Shown: one piece after another, positions 1-11,981 of the stretch
How positions within the stretch are numbered: the stretch's first letter is position 1
How the letters are laid out: every line of letters begins with the position of its first letter
Assembly (NCBI GenBank): GCA_019245415.1
Contig: JAFARO010000013.1
Span: 1 to 64,000 of the forward strand
Length of the DNA stretch: 64,000 nt
Direction: 5' to 3'
Source: Alphaproteobacteria bacterium
GTDB lineage: Bacteria; Pseudomonadota; Alphaproteobacteria; Micropepsales; Micropepsaceae
Translations under genes and position numbers: made by a program
Notes under the pieces: generated by a model
The model's input: the letters and a program-made list of their open reading frames with translations, nothing else
Told to the model about the DNA's origin: nothing
Databases searched by the model: none

Positions 1-867
1 CCCGATCTCGATCCGGCCTATGTCTTCGATCCGGACACGACGCTGGCGATCGCGGCGGGCTTCGCGAAGAACCGCCGGGTGATGATCCAGGGCTATCACG
101 GCACTGGCAAGTCGACCCATATCGAGCAGGTCGCGGCGCGGCTCAACTGGCCGACGATCCGGATCAACCTCGATGCCCATATCAGCCGCATCGACCTGGT
201 CGGGCGCGACGCGATCGTGCTTCGCGAGGGCCAGCAGGTCACCGAGTTCCGCGAAGGGCTGCTGCCCTGGGCGCTGCAGACGCCGACGGCGCTCGTCTTC
301 GACGAATATGATGCCGGCCGGCCGGACGTGATGTTCGTCATCCAGCGCGTGCTGGAAGTCGAAGGCCGGCTGACGCTGCTCGACCAGAACCGGGTGATCC
401 ACCCGAACGCCTCGTTCCGGCTGTTCTCGACCACCAACACCATCGGCCTGGGCGACACCACCGGTCTGTATCACGGCACCCAGCAGATCAACCAGGGCCA
501 GATGGACCGCTGGAACATCGTCGCCACGCTCAACTACCTGCCGCACGACGCCGAGGTCGAGATCGTCGTGGCCAAGGTGCCGTCCTACGCCACGGCCGAG
601 AAGAAGAAGCAGATCGCGGCGATGGTGCGCGTCGCCGACATGACGCGCAACGCCTTCATCAACGGCGATCTCTCCACCGTGATGAGCCCGCGCACGGTGA
701 TCACCTGGGCGGAGAACGCCGACATCTACAACGACGTCGGCTTTGCCTTCCGGCTGACCTTCCTCAACAAATGCGACGAACTCGAACGCGCCTCCGTCGC
801 GGAGTTCTACCAGCGCGCCTTCGGCGAGGAGCTTCCGGAAAGCGCCGCCAAGGTGCTGGTCGCATGA
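1..867 (+). CDS. cobS: cobaltochelatase subunit CobS (5' end outside window)
   Basis: AAA+ ATPase subunit of the aerobic, ATP-dependent cobaltochelatase, which with CobN and CobT inserts cobalt into hydrogenobyrinic acid a,c-diamide during cobalamin synthesis. The frame is open from base 1, and the residues before the first Met ([12 protein letters not shown]...) match the family, so the true start lies upstream of the window; about 288 residues are present and I estimate some 40 are missing. Visible are the P-loop GYHGTGKST (fragment residues about 30-38), a Walker B-like stretch ALVFDEYD and a sensor-like FSTTNT. cobT follows on the same strand after 139 bases holding a palindromic repeat. 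Cytoplasmic. Identification is firm from motifs and from the CobS-CobT order. Confidence 0.95.
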   Translation, partial: PDLDPAYVFDPDTTLAIAAGFAKNRRVMIQGYHGTGKSTHIEQVAARLNWPTIRINLDAHISRIDLVGRDAIVLREGQQVTEFREGLLPWALQTPTALVFDEYDAGRPDVMFVIQRVLEVEGRLTLLDQNRVIHPNASFRLFSTTNTIGLGDTTGLYHGTQQINQGQMDRWNIVATLNYLPHDAEVEIVVAKVPSYATAEKKKQIAAMVRVADMTRNAFINGDLSTVMSPRTVITWAENADIYNDVGFAFRLTFLNKCDELERASVAEFYQRAFGEELPESAAKVLVA

Positions 868-884
868 GAGCCAACCTCCGCTTC

Positions 885-999
885 ACCTCCCCCTTGCGGG
901 AAGGTCGACGTGCGACGCACGTCGGGTGGGGGGTCGACGTTGAATATAGTATCCCCACCCGTAGCGCTTCGCATCCCGACCTTCCCGCAAGGGGGAGGT
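885..999. repeat. long palindromic repeat between cobS and cobT
   Basis: The 23-base arms at 885-907 (ACCTCCCCCTTGCGGGAAGG then TCG) and 977-999 are perfect reverse complements. Inner partial complementarity (GGGTGGGG at 919-926 with CCCCACCC at 953-960) would extend the hairpin. The right arm ends in GGGGGAGG (991-998), about 8-9 bases before the cobT start codon, where a Shine-Dalgarno sequence belongs; in the hairpin it would be paired with the left arm. No transposase is present. It resembles the small palindromic REP/MITE-like elements common in alphaproteobacterial genomes; that assignment is inference. Confidence 0.85.
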
Positions 1000-1006
1000 A
1001 AAGAGG

Positions 1007-2896
1007 ATGACCAAAGCCGAGAACCCTTCCGAACCCTTCAAGCGCGCCGTCGCGGTCGCGGTGCGCTCGATCGCCGGCGAGCCGGAGCTGGAGGTCAATT
1101 TCTCGGCCGAGCCGCCGTCGCTGAAAGGGCTCAAGGCCAAGCTGCCGCTGCCGTCGCGCAATCTGCCGCCGGGCGAAGTCGCGGTGGTCCGCGGCGCGGG
1201 CGATGCCTATGCGCTGCGGCGCGCCTATCATCAGGATAAGCTGCACGACCAATACCGGCCGCAATCCGCCGAAGGGGCCGCGATGTTCGAGGCCGCAGAA
1301 CAGGCGCGGGTCGAGGCCATCGGTGCGCTGGCGATGAAGGGCGTCGCAAAGAATCTCGCTGCCGGTCTGGAGCAGCGCTGCAATGCGCGCGGCCTCGCCA
1401 AGGCGCGGGTGCGCGCCGACGTGCCGATCGCGGAAGCCTTGGGCCTGATGGTGCGCGAGAAGCTGACCGGCGAAGCACCGCCCGAAAGTGCCAGAAACGC
1501 GGTGTCCCTGTGGCGCGAATGGATTGAGAGCCGCGCCGGCAAGGACCTCGACAAGCTCGGCCCCGCGCTGCGCGACCAGAAGGCGTTCGCCCGGCTGACG
1601 CGCACCATCCTGAAGGATCTGAATTTCGGCGACGACTCCGATCTCGACTCCGAGAGCGATGACAGCGGCGACGAGGCGGAGAACTCGGAGAACCAGAACA
1701 AGGATGCCGAAGAGGACGCCGACGCGCAGGGCGAAACCTCAGAAGCCGACCTGAAGGACGCCGAAGGCGAGGACGCCGAGGACGCCGATGCCGAGATGCG
1801 CGCCGAGCCGAGCGACGAGCTCGGCGATGCCGCCGAGCCGGACGACGCGATGAAGCCCTGGCGGCCCGAGCCGGCCTTCGCGCACCAGGACGAGTGGGGC
1901 TACAAGATCTATACCGAGCGCTTCGACGAGACGATCGAGGCGGAAGAACTCTGCGACGCGGAGGAGTTGACCCGGCTGCGCGCCTTCCTCGACCAGCAGC
2001 TCGCGGCGATGCAGGGCGTGGTGGCGCGTCTCGCCAACCGGCTTCAGCGGTTGCTGATGGCGCAGCAGAACCGCACCTGGGAATTCGACATCGAGGAAGG
2101 CCTGCTCGACACTTCGCGGCTGCCGCGCATCATCATCGACCCGATGTATCCGCTCTCGTTCAAGCGCGAAAAGGACATGACCTTCCGCGACACGGTGGTC
2201 AGCCTGCTGCTCGACAATTCCGGCTCGATGCGCGGACGGCCGATCATGGTGGCGGCGATGTGCGCCGACATCCTCGCGCGCACGCTCGAGCGCTGCGCGG
2301 TGAAGACCGAGATCCTCGGCTTCACCACGCGCGCCTGGAAGGGCGGGCAATCGCGGGAGAAGTGGATCGCGGACGGCAAGGCGCCGCATCCCGGCCGCCT
2401 CAACGACCTGCGCCATATCATCTACAAGGCGGCCGACGAGCCTTGGCGGCGCGCACGGCGCAATCTCGGCCTGATGATGCGCGAAGGACTGCTCAAGGAG
2501 AACATCGACGGGGAGGCCCTGATGTGGGCGCACAACCGCCTCGTGGCGCGGCCCGAACAGCGCCGCATCCTGATGGTGATCTCCGACGGCGCGCCGGTCG
2601 ACGACTCCACACTTTCGGTGAACGCCGGCAACTATCTCGAGCGCCATCTGCGCCACGTGATCGAAGAGATCGAAGACAAGTCGAGCGTCGAACTCACGGC
2701 CATCGGCATCGGTCACGACGTCACGCGTTACTACCGCAAGGCCGTCACCATCGTCGATGCCGAGCAGCTTGGCGGCGCGATGACCGACCAGCTTATCAGC
2801 CTCTTCGCCGAGGAGCGCGACCACGGCCGCACCGGCACTCCCACGCGCCTCGCCCGCGTCCGCCACGAACGCCACCCCCATGCGGGGGCGCGGTAG
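1007..2896 (+). CDS. cobT: cobaltochelatase subunit CobT
   Basis: Second small subunit of the aerobic cobaltochelatase; it assembles with CobS into the ring-shaped chaperone complex that drives CobN. The 629-residue protein has an N-terminal helical part, a strongly acidic low-complexity linker at about residues 208-285 (Asp/Glu/Ala rich), and a C-terminal von Willebrand A domain whose MIDAS motif DNSGSMRG begins at residue 403. This architecture and length are normal for CobT. The ATG at 1007 is preceded by GGGGGAGG, which belongs to the right arm of the palindrome upstream, so translation may depend on whether that hairpin forms. Probably co-transcribed with cobS. cobN is not in the window. 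Confidence 0.95.
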   Translation: MTKAENPSEPFKRAVAVAVRSIAGEPELEVNFSAEPPSLKGLKAKLPLPSRNLPPGEVAVVRGAGDAYALRRAYHQDKLHDQYRPQSAEGAAMFEAAEQARVEAIGALAMKGVAKNLAAGLEQRCNARGLAKARVRADVPIAEALGLMVREKLTGEAPPESARNAVSLWREWIESRAGKDLDKLGPALRDQKAFARLTRTILKDLNFGDDSDLDSESDDSGDEAENSENQNKDAEEDADAQGETSEADLKDAEGEDAEDADAEMRAEPSDELGDAAEPDDAMKPWRPEPAFAHQDEWGYKIYTERFDETIEAEELCDAEELTRLRAFLDQQLAAMQGVVARLANRLQRLLMAQQNRTWEFDIEEGLLDTSRLPRIIIDPMYPLSFKREKDMTFRDTVVSLLLDNSGSMRGRPIMVAAMCADILARTLERCAVKTEILGFTTRAWKGGQSREKWIADGKAPHPGRLNDLRHIIYKAADEPWRRARRNLGLMMREGLLKENIDGEALMWAHNRLVARPEQRRILMVISDGAPVDDSTLSVNAGNYLERHLRHVIEEIEDKSSVELTAIGIGHDVTRYYRKAVTIVDAEQLGGAMTDQLISLFAEERDHGRTGTPTRLARVRHERHPHAGAR

Positions 2897-3046
2897 CGCG
2901 CACCTCAGGCCATTCACCATGGCCGCTCTTGGTGGGTGACCCGTCCCCCGAACCCGGCATCGCGATTGGGAGGGTGCAGCGATAGGCGGCTAAACCGAAA
3001 ATCGTTATCGTTTCGGTTCGCAGAAAGGTCGAATCGGGGCGGTGAC

Positions 3047-4549
3047 ATGAGCGATCGGGCGAGTCTCAGCAGGCGCAATTTCATCGCGACATCGGCGGCG
3101 CTCGGCGCGGGTCTCGCAGGCGGCGGCACGGCCGGCTATCTCCTTGGGCGGCACGAAGCCGAGGCCGCAGCGAAGGCGAGCGCGCGCGCCTGGGCCCAAC
3201 TCGCCAAACTGGTTCGGGTGGTGCGGCCTTGGGACGACGGCTTCGAGCAGCTCATCCTGCCCAACAATCTGCGCTATGCCGGCATCGTGCCGCAGGGCGT
3301 GGCGCGGGTGCGCAACTCCGACGAGATCGCCAAGACGATCCATTGGTGCCGCGAACATCGCATGCCCCTCGTCACGCGCGGCGGCGGCCATTCCTATGCC
3401 GGCTTCTCCACCACGCGCGGTTTGATGATCGACACCACCTTGATGAGCGGCGCGCTGTTCGATGCCTCGACCGGGCGCGTCACGGTGCAGGGTGGCGTGC
3501 TGAACGGCCAGATCTACGACGTGCTTCGCGAGCATAACGTCGCCATCACCCACGGCCGCTGCCCGAGCGTGGGCGGCGCGGGCTTCCTGCTCGGCGGCGG
3601 CATCGGGTTCAACATGCGCGAGAATGGGCTGGGCTGCGACCAGCTGACAGCGAGCGCGATGGTGAAGGCGGACGGCAACAGGGTGACGATGAAGCCCGGC
3701 GACGATCTGTTCTGGGCGAGCCAGGGCGGTGGCGGCGGCAATTTCGGCGTCAGCACGTCTTTCACGCTGCAGACCTTCGCTGTCCCCGCGCTGATCACGG
3801 TGTTCAGGATCGTCTGGCGGAAACAGCCGGAGCGCATCGCCGCGGCGCTGGTCAAGGCGCTGGAGGCGGCACCAGCGAGCTTGGGCTCGCGTATCTCGTT
3901 GGGCGCGGTGACGCGGGCGCAGCAGGCCGCGGGACTGGATGTGACGGTCAACCTGCTTGGCCAGTTCAAGGGACCAGCGAAACAGCTCGAACAGATCCTG
4001 GCGCCGGTCAACGCCATCGCCAGGCCGGCGCCGGGCGACGAGACCATCAATGAGACCAGCTACTGGCAGGGTCAGGATTTCCTGCACGAAGACCAGCCGC
4101 CGATCTTCTATCAGGAGCGCTCCGCCTTCGTGAACCGCGCGCTCAGCGACCAAGCCTTGGCGCTCGGCATCCGCCATTTGCGCGAATGGCCGGGTACGGA
4201 AGAATATTGCGACTTGCGCTTCTTTCAGACCGGCGGCGCGATGAACGCCAAAGCCTCCACCGACACAGCCTTCGTCCATCGCAAGAGCCGGTGGCTGATG
4301 GTGGTTGGGCTGTATTGGGCCTGGGAGGACAACCGCAATCTGTTGCTGATGGCGCGCAATCACGCCTGGCAGGACGAATTCTATCGCGCGATGCTGCCCT
4401 TTGCCGGCGGCGGCGCCTATCAGAACTTTGCCGACCCCGGGCTCAAAGACTGGCGCAGCTCCTATTACGGCGGCAATTTCGACCGGCTGGCGCGGATCAA
4501 GCGCGCGGTCGATCCCGACAGCGTCTTCAGCTTCCCGCAGGCGGTTTGA
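3047..4549 (+). CDS. Tat-exported FAD-binding oxidoreductase, berberine-bridge-enzyme type
   Basis: Flavin-dependent oxidase of the FAD_binding_4 plus BBE family, 500 residues. The ATG at 3047 gives the twin-arginine signal SRRNFIATSA followed by a hydrophobic Ala/Gly stretch, so export in folded form is predicted; the longer open frame upstream would bury this signal. The FAD domain shows RGGGHSYAG with His115 and HGRCPSVGGAGF with Cys172, the two positions used for bicovalent FAD attachment in this family. The C-terminal BBE motif (YYGGNFDRLARIK...DP...F.FPQ) is intact. Substrate is unknown; relatives oxidise sugars, alkaloids or other alcohols. Stands alone between cobT and a convergent membrane protein. 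Confidence 0.85.
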   Translation: MSDRASLSRRNFIATSAALGAGLAGGGTAGYLLGRHEAEAAAKASARAWAQLAKLVRVVRPWDDGFEQLILPNNLRYAGIVPQGVARVRNSDEIAKTIHWCREHRMPLVTRGGGHSYAGFSTTRGLMIDTTLMSGALFDASTGRVTVQGGVLNGQIYDVLREHNVAITHGRCPSVGGAGFLLGGGIGFNMRENGLGCDQLTASAMVKADGNRVTMKPGDDLFWASQGGGGGNFGVSTSFTLQTFAVPALITVFRIVWRKQPERIAAALVKALEAAPASLGSRISLGAVTRAQQAAGLDVTVNLLGQFKGPAKQLEQILAPVNAIARPAPGDETINETSYWQGQDFLHEDQPPIFYQERSAFVNRALSDQALALGIRHLREWPGTEEYCDLRFFQTGGAMNAKASTDTAFVHRKSRWLMVVGLYWAWEDNRNLLLMARNHAWQDEFYRAMLPFAGGGAYQNFADPGLKDWRSSYYGGNFDRLARIKRAVDPDSVFSFPQAV

Positions 4550-4614
4550 TTGCCGTTCCGCTCAATTTAGGGGTGGACCCCACAAGAGCGGCCCCGACGA
4601 TTGTTAGATGCTGA

Positions 4615-5373
4615 TCAATAGCCGCCGAAGCCGGGCAGCGGACGAATGATACCGCGCAGCGACCAGTAGGGGATCAGCGACAGGATAGCGAGCCCCGCGA
4701 GGAGCTCCATGTGCAACATCATGCGCTGGCTCCAATCTGTCTCGCCGGCATAGGCCGTGGGATAGAAGATCAGCGAGAACAGCACCACCGCCGAGATCAT
4801 GCCCAGGAGAGGTGCGATCCACCAGCGCGGTCCGCGCGCGCCGTCGAACACGACGATGGAAATGAAGCTCGCGCCGAGAAAGGCGCCGGCGAATGCATAG
4901 GCTTGGCGCATCTGCGGCACCACCTTGAATGGGATCAATGCGCCGAGTTGCGGCACGGCAAACGTCACGAACGCGGCCGCGAGCGCCAGAGCGACCACCA
5001 CCTGTGCGAACGCCATCGACGGGCCATAGCGGCGATTGGTCAGATGCACGCTCAGGAAGCATAGCGGCAACAAGAGATGTCCGACGGTGAGCCAGGAAGA
5101 CTGACCACCTACGAAATCCGCGGCCGTGTCGAGATAGAGATAAACCCCCGCGAAGGCCAAGAGCAGCGTCGCCACCGGCAGAATCAGCCGAGCGACGGCC
5201 CTGAAAGCCTGCCCGATTCGGCTGCCGGTCTGATCGCGCCGCCCATATACCGCCTGCGCCGGCCACGACACATCGGCCGCGCTGCGCATCGATCCGCTGA
5301 AGTTTCCCGAGCCCAACCGCGAAACGACGGCGTCACGCCCGCCCGCGGGATCCCCATAGCCAAACGCACGCAC
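4615..5373 (-). CDS. polytopic membrane protein, VUT/YhhQ-like
   Basis: 252-residue protein with about 65 cytoplasmic residues followed by some six or seven hydrophobic segments. The stretches VHLTNRRYGP and ASFISIVVFD...RWWIAPLLG resemble the conserved 'DLTNR..GP' and 'D..VF..LR...WW..PL' parts of the VUT/YhhQ family, whose characterised members move queuosine precursors. The similarity is by eye and partial, so transport of a queuosine precursor should not be assumed. The start is uncertain: GTG at 5373 follows a G-rich tract, and an ATG at 5289 would remove 28 poorly conserved residues. Converges on the oxidoreductase gene. Confidence 0.55.
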   Translation of the reverse strand: MRAFGYGDPAGGRDAVVSRLGSGNFSGSMRSAADVSWPAQAVYGRRDQTGSRIGQAFRAVARLILPVATLLLAFAGVYLYLDTAADFVGGQSSWLTVGHLLLPLCFLSVHLTNRRYGPSMAFAQVVVALALAAAFVTFAVPQLGALIPFKVVPQMRQAYAFAGAFLGASFISIVVFDGARGPRWWIAPLLGMISAVVLFSLIFYPTAYAGETDWSQRMMLHMELLAGLAILSLIPYWSLRGIIRPLPGFGGY

Positions 5374-5501
5374 GCTTTACCCCACCGCCCCGACGCCGGC
5401 CTGCGATTGCCCCATGGCCTGGCGCATAATGAAACACTACGCCAAAAGCGGTGCAGACGCCATGCCGGGCGCAAGGCAAAATGCGGTAAATTCTTCGTTA
5501 A

Positions 5502-5795
5502 CTAAGCGGCAGAAGGTGCGCGTTTCTTGGCGATGGCCCGCTTGAGCCTCAGTGCGCGCGTGGAAAGCAGGCTGTCCTTCGCGTTCAGCAGGAAGCTGTC
5601 CAACCCACCCTGCCGATCCAAGGTGCGAAGCGCATTCATGGAGATGCGCAGCTTGTAGGAATTGCCCAGCGCTTCGCTGGCCAGGGACAGCACTTGTAGG
5701 TTCGGACGATAGACACGCTTGGTCTTGTTGTTGGCATGACTGACATTGTGCCCAACCAACAGGCCTTTTCCGGTCAATTCGCAGCGGCGCGACAT
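5502..5795 (-). CDS. rpmB: 50S ribosomal protein bL28
   Basis: 97-residue large-subunit ribosomal protein. It begins MSRRCELTGKGLLVGHNVSH, the canonical bL28 N-terminus, followed by a basic KTKRVYRPNLQ segment and a Lys/Arg-rich C-terminus. The open frame continues far upstream but that part is the antisense of meaB; the ATG at 5795 is the conserved start. It lies 61 bases downstream of meaB on the same strand, so its promoter is probably in that gap or within the end of meaB. Confidence 0.97.
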   Translation of the reverse strand: MSRRCELTGKGLLVGHNVSHANNKTKRVYRPNLQVLSLASEALGNSYKLRISMNALRTLDRQGGLDSFLLNAKDSLLSTRALRLKRAIAKKRAPSAA

Positions 5796-5856
5796 GGCAA
5801 TTCTCGTGGGGTATGCGTCAAAGGAGCGGCTCTCATAAGGACGGCAGGCCGTCCGG

Positions 5857-6852
5857 TCAAGCGGTCCCGCCCCCCCGGAACGCCGCGAGGAGCTTGCGGG
5901 CCGCGGCATGCGGCAGGGCCACGCCCGTGGCCACGTCGTCCTCGAGCACGGTGGCGCTCGCCGAAAGCGCCGAGTCCGAGAGGATCGCCTCACCGAGCAG
6001 CGCCTGGACCTCGCTCCAGAACCAGCGGCGTGCCTGGTCGGCGCGCAGGCTCGAGAGCCGTCCCTTTTCGGCGAGCGCGGCATGGATGCGCGTCATGGCC
6101 GACCAGGCCTCGACGATGCCCTTGCCTTCCAGCGCGGACACGGCCAATGCCACGGGCGGCAGATCGCGATATTTGGGCCGCATCAGATGCAACGCCGCGC
6201 TCAAATCGGCCGTCGCCCGGCGCGCCGCGGGGATCAGGTCGCCGTCGGACTTGGTCACCAGCACCAGATCGGCGAGCTCCATGACTCCGCGCTTGATGCC
6301 TTGGAGATCGTCGCCGCCGCCCGGCGCCGCGAGCAGGACGAAGACATCGGTCATGTCGGCGACGGCCGTTTCGGATTGACCGACGCCGACCGTTTCGACG
6401 ATCACCACATCGAAGCCCGCCGCCTCCGCGAGCAGCAGGCATTCGCGTGTGCGCCGCGCGACGCCCCCTGCAGTTGCGCCCGCGGGGGACGGGCGGATGA
6501 AGGCGTGGGGCTCGCGCGCCAATCCCGCCATGCGCGTCTTGTCGCCGAGGATCGAGCCTCCGCCGCGGCGCGACGACGGATCGATCGCAAACACGGCGAC
6601 GCGCTTGCCCTGCGCCGTCAAATGCAGGCCAAAGGCCTCGATGAAGGTCGATTTGCCGACCCCCGGCGCACCGGAAATGCCCAGCCGCATCGCGCTGCCG
6701 GTGCGGGGCAGCACGGCGGTCAACAGCGTCTCGGCCTCGGCGCGATCCTCGGCCCGGGTGGATTCGACGAGCGTGATGGCGCGGGCGAAGGCTCGACGAT
6801 CGGTGAGCGCATTAACCCAAGTGCCACGATCCTGATGTTCGGTGGGTGCCAT
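5857..6852 (-). CDS. meaB: methylmalonyl-CoA mutase-associated GTPase MeaB
   Basis: G3E-family GTPase that gates loading of adenosylcobalamin onto methylmalonyl-CoA mutase and protects the enzyme from inactivation. The P-loop GAPGVGKST falls at residues 61-69 when counted from the ATG at 6852; further on come the Asp-rich base-recognition and switch regions ([23 protein letters not shown]). Length is 331 residues, normal for MeaB/ArgK. Neither the ATG at 6852 nor a GTG at 6888 has a good Shine-Dalgarno sequence; the ATG fits family length. The partner mutase is encoded 2.4 kb away at 9216-11363 on the same strand, supporting the role. A 17-base palindrome covers the start codon. Confidence 0.93.
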   Translation of the reverse strand: MAPTEHQDRGTWVNALTDRRAFARAITLVESTRAEDRAEAETLLTAVLPRTGSAMRLGISGAPGVGKSTFIEAFGLHLTAQGKRVAVFAIDPSSRRGGGSILGDKTRMAGLAREPHAFIRPSPAGATAGGVARRTRECLLLAEAAGFDVVIVETVGVGQSETAVADMTDVFVLLAAPGGGDDLQGIKRGVMELADLVLVTKSDGDLIPAARRATADLSAALHLMRPKYRDLPPVALAVSALEGKGIVEAWSAMTRIHAALAEKGRLSSLRADQARRWFWSEVQALLGEAILSDSALSASATVLEDDVATGVALPHAAARKLLAAFRGGGTA

Positions 6853-6861
6853 ATTGGCACC
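6845..6861. promoter_or_regulatory. 17-base palindrome over the meaB start codon
   Basis: GGTGCCA-TAT-TGGCACC has perfect 7-base arms and lies between the divergent meaB and DUF3108 genes, covering the meaB ATG (6850-6852 read in reverse). It could be an operator or a small mRNA hairpin that limits meaB initiation. No matching regulator is known from the sequence. The palindrome itself is directly visible; the function is conjecture. Confidence 0.35.
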
Positions 6862-6917
6862 ATACTGGATCGCTTCTGTCGCGCCCACTATGGTCGCGCC
6901 GTCTCACGGAGTTCGCC

Positions 6918-7754
6918 ATGACGCTTCGCGGTCTTCTGTATCTTGTCCTGCTCGCGCCCACCGCCGCGCTCGCCGCGGGCGGCGAGAGCGCCGACGCACC
7001 GTCGGGGCCTGCCTCCGAACTCAGCATGGCAATGACCCTCTATGCCGGCGGTGTGTCGCTCGGCAAGGTCGACATGGACGCGACGATCCGCGGCGATGCC
7101 TATCACGTCGTCTCCAACCTGCAGACTAGCGGCATCGTCAATGCCTTCTGGCAGGCGCAGATCCAGGCTATCTCCAACGGCCGCGTTGCCAGCGGCGGCC
7201 TCAAGCCGCAGCTCTACGATTCCTTCGACACCAATCACACGGGCAAGAAGCAGCAGGTCTCGCTCACCTACGAGAACGATGCGCCGCCGCGCCTCTATGC
7301 CAATCCGAAGTTCGCAAACACCGGCTATGACGTGAAGCCGGACCTCGAGAAAGATACCGTCGATCCGTTGAGCGCGGTGGTGCTGATCACTTCAGGCGCC
7401 GGCGCCAAGCCGGACAATCCCTGCGCGGTGACGGCGCCCGTGTTCGACGGCCGCCGGCGTTACAACATCGAAATGGAGAAGGTGGGCGACGCGGTCAAGA
7501 AGATGGACAACGGGCTCTACAGTGGCCACGTGACTGTATGCGAAATCCGCTATCGCCAGCTCGCCGGCTTCAAGCCCAAGCTGATCAAGGAAAACGAGAA
7601 ATTCCCCAAGATCAACGCCTGGGTCGCGACGTTCCCGAGCGCCATCGCCGGACGCTCCTACGCGGTGCCGCTGCGGGTGTGGGCGGACACGCCCTACGGT
7701 GTCGTCGCCGCCGTCGCCACCTCCATCAAGATCGACGGCGAGAAGCCGAGGTAG
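6918..7754 (+). CDS. DUF3108 domain secreted protein
   Basis: 278-residue exported protein. The ATG at 6918 has CGGAG upstream and gives a signal peptide (MTLRGLLYLVLLAPTAALAA). The mature part matches the DUF3108 pattern by eye: an early 'YAGGVSLGKVDMDATI' strand pair, an 'LQTSGIVNAFWQAQIQA' segment and a C-terminal 'GRSYAVPLRVWADTPYGVVAAVA'. DUF3108 proteins are periplasmic beta-rich proteins of unknown function. Divergent from meaB with a 65-base gap, so both promoters must share that short space. The longer open frame starting at 6846 would hide the signal peptide and was not used. Confidence 0.8.
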   Translation: MTLRGLLYLVLLAPTAALAAGGESADAPSGPASELSMAMTLYAGGVSLGKVDMDATIRGDAYHVVSNLQTSGIVNAFWQAQIQAISNGRVASGGLKPQLYDSFDTNHTGKKQQVSLTYENDAPPRLYANPKFANTGYDVKPDLEKDTVDPLSAVVLITSGAGAKPDNPCAVTAPVFDGRRRYNIEMEKVGDAVKKMDNGLYSGHVTVCEIRYRQLAGFKPKLIKENEKFPKINAWVATFPSAIAGRSYAVPLRVWADTPYGVVAAVATSIKIDGEKPR

Positions 7755-7842
7755 CGCATCCCACTTCGACATGCGACTTTTCCTTGCCGTCGCGCTTTGC
7801 TAGAAAACCTTGTGACGCCGGTGGGCGGACGCTGGAGAAAAC

Positions 7843-9215
7843 ATGACATTGTCATCGCGTAAACTGGGCTTCGGCATAACTGCGGCTCTCGTGTTCGCGG
7901 CTTTTTCTTCAGTTCCGGCGGTGTCCTCGTCGCTCACCACGCTGCATGCGTTCTGCGCGAAGCACCAATGTGCAGACGGCGACAACACCAATGGCGAATC
8001 TCCGCTCGTGGAGGATTCGCTGGGCAATTTCTACGGAATGACGCCGTCGGGCGGAAAGCGCGGCGGAACAGTCTTCGAGCTGTCCCTCGATGCCGTCAAA
8101 GGACAATGGATTCTCACCACTCTCTATGGATTTCCCAAAGACAAGCATGGCGCGGAACCGGAAGGCCGTCTCATTGTCGGCCAAGACGGCTCGCTCTACG
8201 GCACGACCGCAAGCGGCGGAAAGCCGGGGGCAGAGGCTGGCGTGGTGTTCAGGCTGAAGCCGAATGCGGACCGCACCAATTGGCGGCCGGAGGTCCTCTA
8301 TACTTTTTGTCCCGACGGAACGACGTGTCCCGATGGCGCCCGCCCGCTGACCGCGGGGTTGAGCTATGTCGGCGCCGAAAGCGGCATTGCCTATGACGGC
8401 TCCTCGCCGCTTTTTGGAACGACGATTCTGGGCGGCAAGAACAACAAAGGTGTCGTCTATGAACTCGATTTCGACCAAGCCGCGCACCAATGGAAGGAGA
8501 CCGTTATTCACGATTTTTGCAACGTGACGAATGGCGCCGTCTGCGTGGATGGATCGGAGCCCGGTTATGGCGTGACGATCGATGCGGATGGCAACATCTT
8601 CGGGACGGCGCCGGAAGGCCCGAACAGCACCGGTATCATCTATGAAGTGTCCCCGCTCGGCGGCGGCAATTGGCAATATACGGTTCTCTACAATTTCTGC
8701 GGCGCGATTCCTTGCGCCGCGTTTCCCAAAGGCGGACTCATCCGAGACGCTCAAGGCAATTTCTTGGGCACTTCCGACGGCGGAAATCATGCGCACGGTG
8801 TGATCTTCAAGCTGATTCCGAACGGCAGCAACTCCCAACTCGTCGACCTGTACGATTTTTGCAGCCTCAGCAACTGCTCGGACGGCAAGGATCCGGAAGG
8901 CGGCCTCGCCATGGATTCGTCAGGCAATCTCTTTGGGACGACTCGCTACGGCGGAACGAATGATTCCGACCCGACGGGTCAGGGCGGCGGTACGGTTTTC
9001 GTTTTCGGCAACGGCACGCTGCAAACGCTCTACAATTTCTGCGGCGCGAAGAGTTGCAAGGACGGCAACTATCCGCTCGCCGGTGTCACGCTCGATGGGG
9101 ACGGGAATATCTTCGGCACGACGCAGGCCGGCGGCGCCCATGCCGCGGGAACAGCGTTCGAACTGACGGCGAATCCCGGCAAGTTGACGGGCACACGAAG
9201 CCATCCCGCAGGATT

Positions 9216-9219
<4 letters not shown>
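7843..9219 (+). CDS. secreted GloVer-repeat protein
   Basis: 458-residue exported protein made almost entirely of tandem units of the GloVer repeat type (TIGR03803-like). Each unit runs roughly 'LY.FC......C.DG..P..GL..D..GN.FGTT..GG....GTVF.L'; about seven or eight units are visible. A signal peptide is present ([21 protein letters not shown], probable cleavage after VSS). Units carry a paired-Cys loop (FC...C.DG), suggesting disulfides and an extracytoplasmic beta-propeller-like fold. GGAGA precedes the ATG. It ends convergently with the mutase gene, overlapping it by four bases (9216-9219). Function unknown; such proteins are frequent in soil bacteria. Confidence 0.85.
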
Positions 9220-11363
<2,144 letters not shown>

Positions 11364-11981
11364 CAGAGGCGCAGCTGTCCGGGCTCGGCGGCACTGGCGC
11401 CGCGGGCAGCGAATATCGCAGGTGCACCAAGCCGGTCAAAGCGCGTTCCTCTGATCGTCTGGGCGATCTCAACGCTGGTCGGCGGGAGCCATTTCCAGGG
11501 ACATTTACATAGGTTGTAACGACAAATATTCTCTATCAAAGGTGACAAGCGGAAGGAATTTCTGTCAGTCTACGGATTATTCCGTGGATAACCCCTCCCG
11601 ACTCCATTGCTGGCTCTTTACCCCAGATGTGGTGATCTCACGGCCTTGACAAACTCCTAATGGTATGAGAACAAAGCCCGATATCGATTCGGTTAGCGAT
11701 TCGGACCGGCTTTGTTTCCGGGAAGTTCTAGCGCCCGTTCCGATGGCTTAAAATCGGGCCTGCGGGCCGGATTTCTTGGGCTTCCGTACCACCGCCGTTA
11801 TCAGCTCGGGCATCCGCGAGGCGAGCCAGGCATGCGGGCGGCGCAATGCGGGGCCGATTTGGAGCGGCCCGACTTTCAAACGAACACCAAAGACGACAAC
11901 GCCATCGAACGCTAGAGCTGGCCGACAACGATCAGGATCGTGGAAAACCTGGCGGTCGAGCGGTAAGCGCGTGGGGCAGCC
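11364..11981. other. 618-base stretch without a convincing gene
   Basis: Lies upstream of the mutase gene and downstream of the Tyr/Gly-rich operon, both on the minus strand. It is less GC-rich than its surroundings around 11500-11700. Short open frames here (for example 11712-11915 plus and 11728-11928 minus) have no recognisable sequence, signal peptide or clear ribosome-binding site. A single DnaA-box-like CGTGGATAA sits at 11583-11591 (reverse TTATCCACG, one mismatch to consensus), too little to claim an origin. The promoter of the mutase gene should be in its first part; I could not assign -35/-10 boxes. Confidence 0.6.

Noticed and set aside
11583..11591. DnaA-box-like CGTGGATAA as a possible origin
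   Set aside because: Only one box with a mismatch, no AT-rich unwinding region, and no dnaA or parAB nearby.
11646..11674. TTGACA followed by TATGAG as a promoter
   Set aside because: Spacing is only about 12 bases, and no gene follows on that strand.
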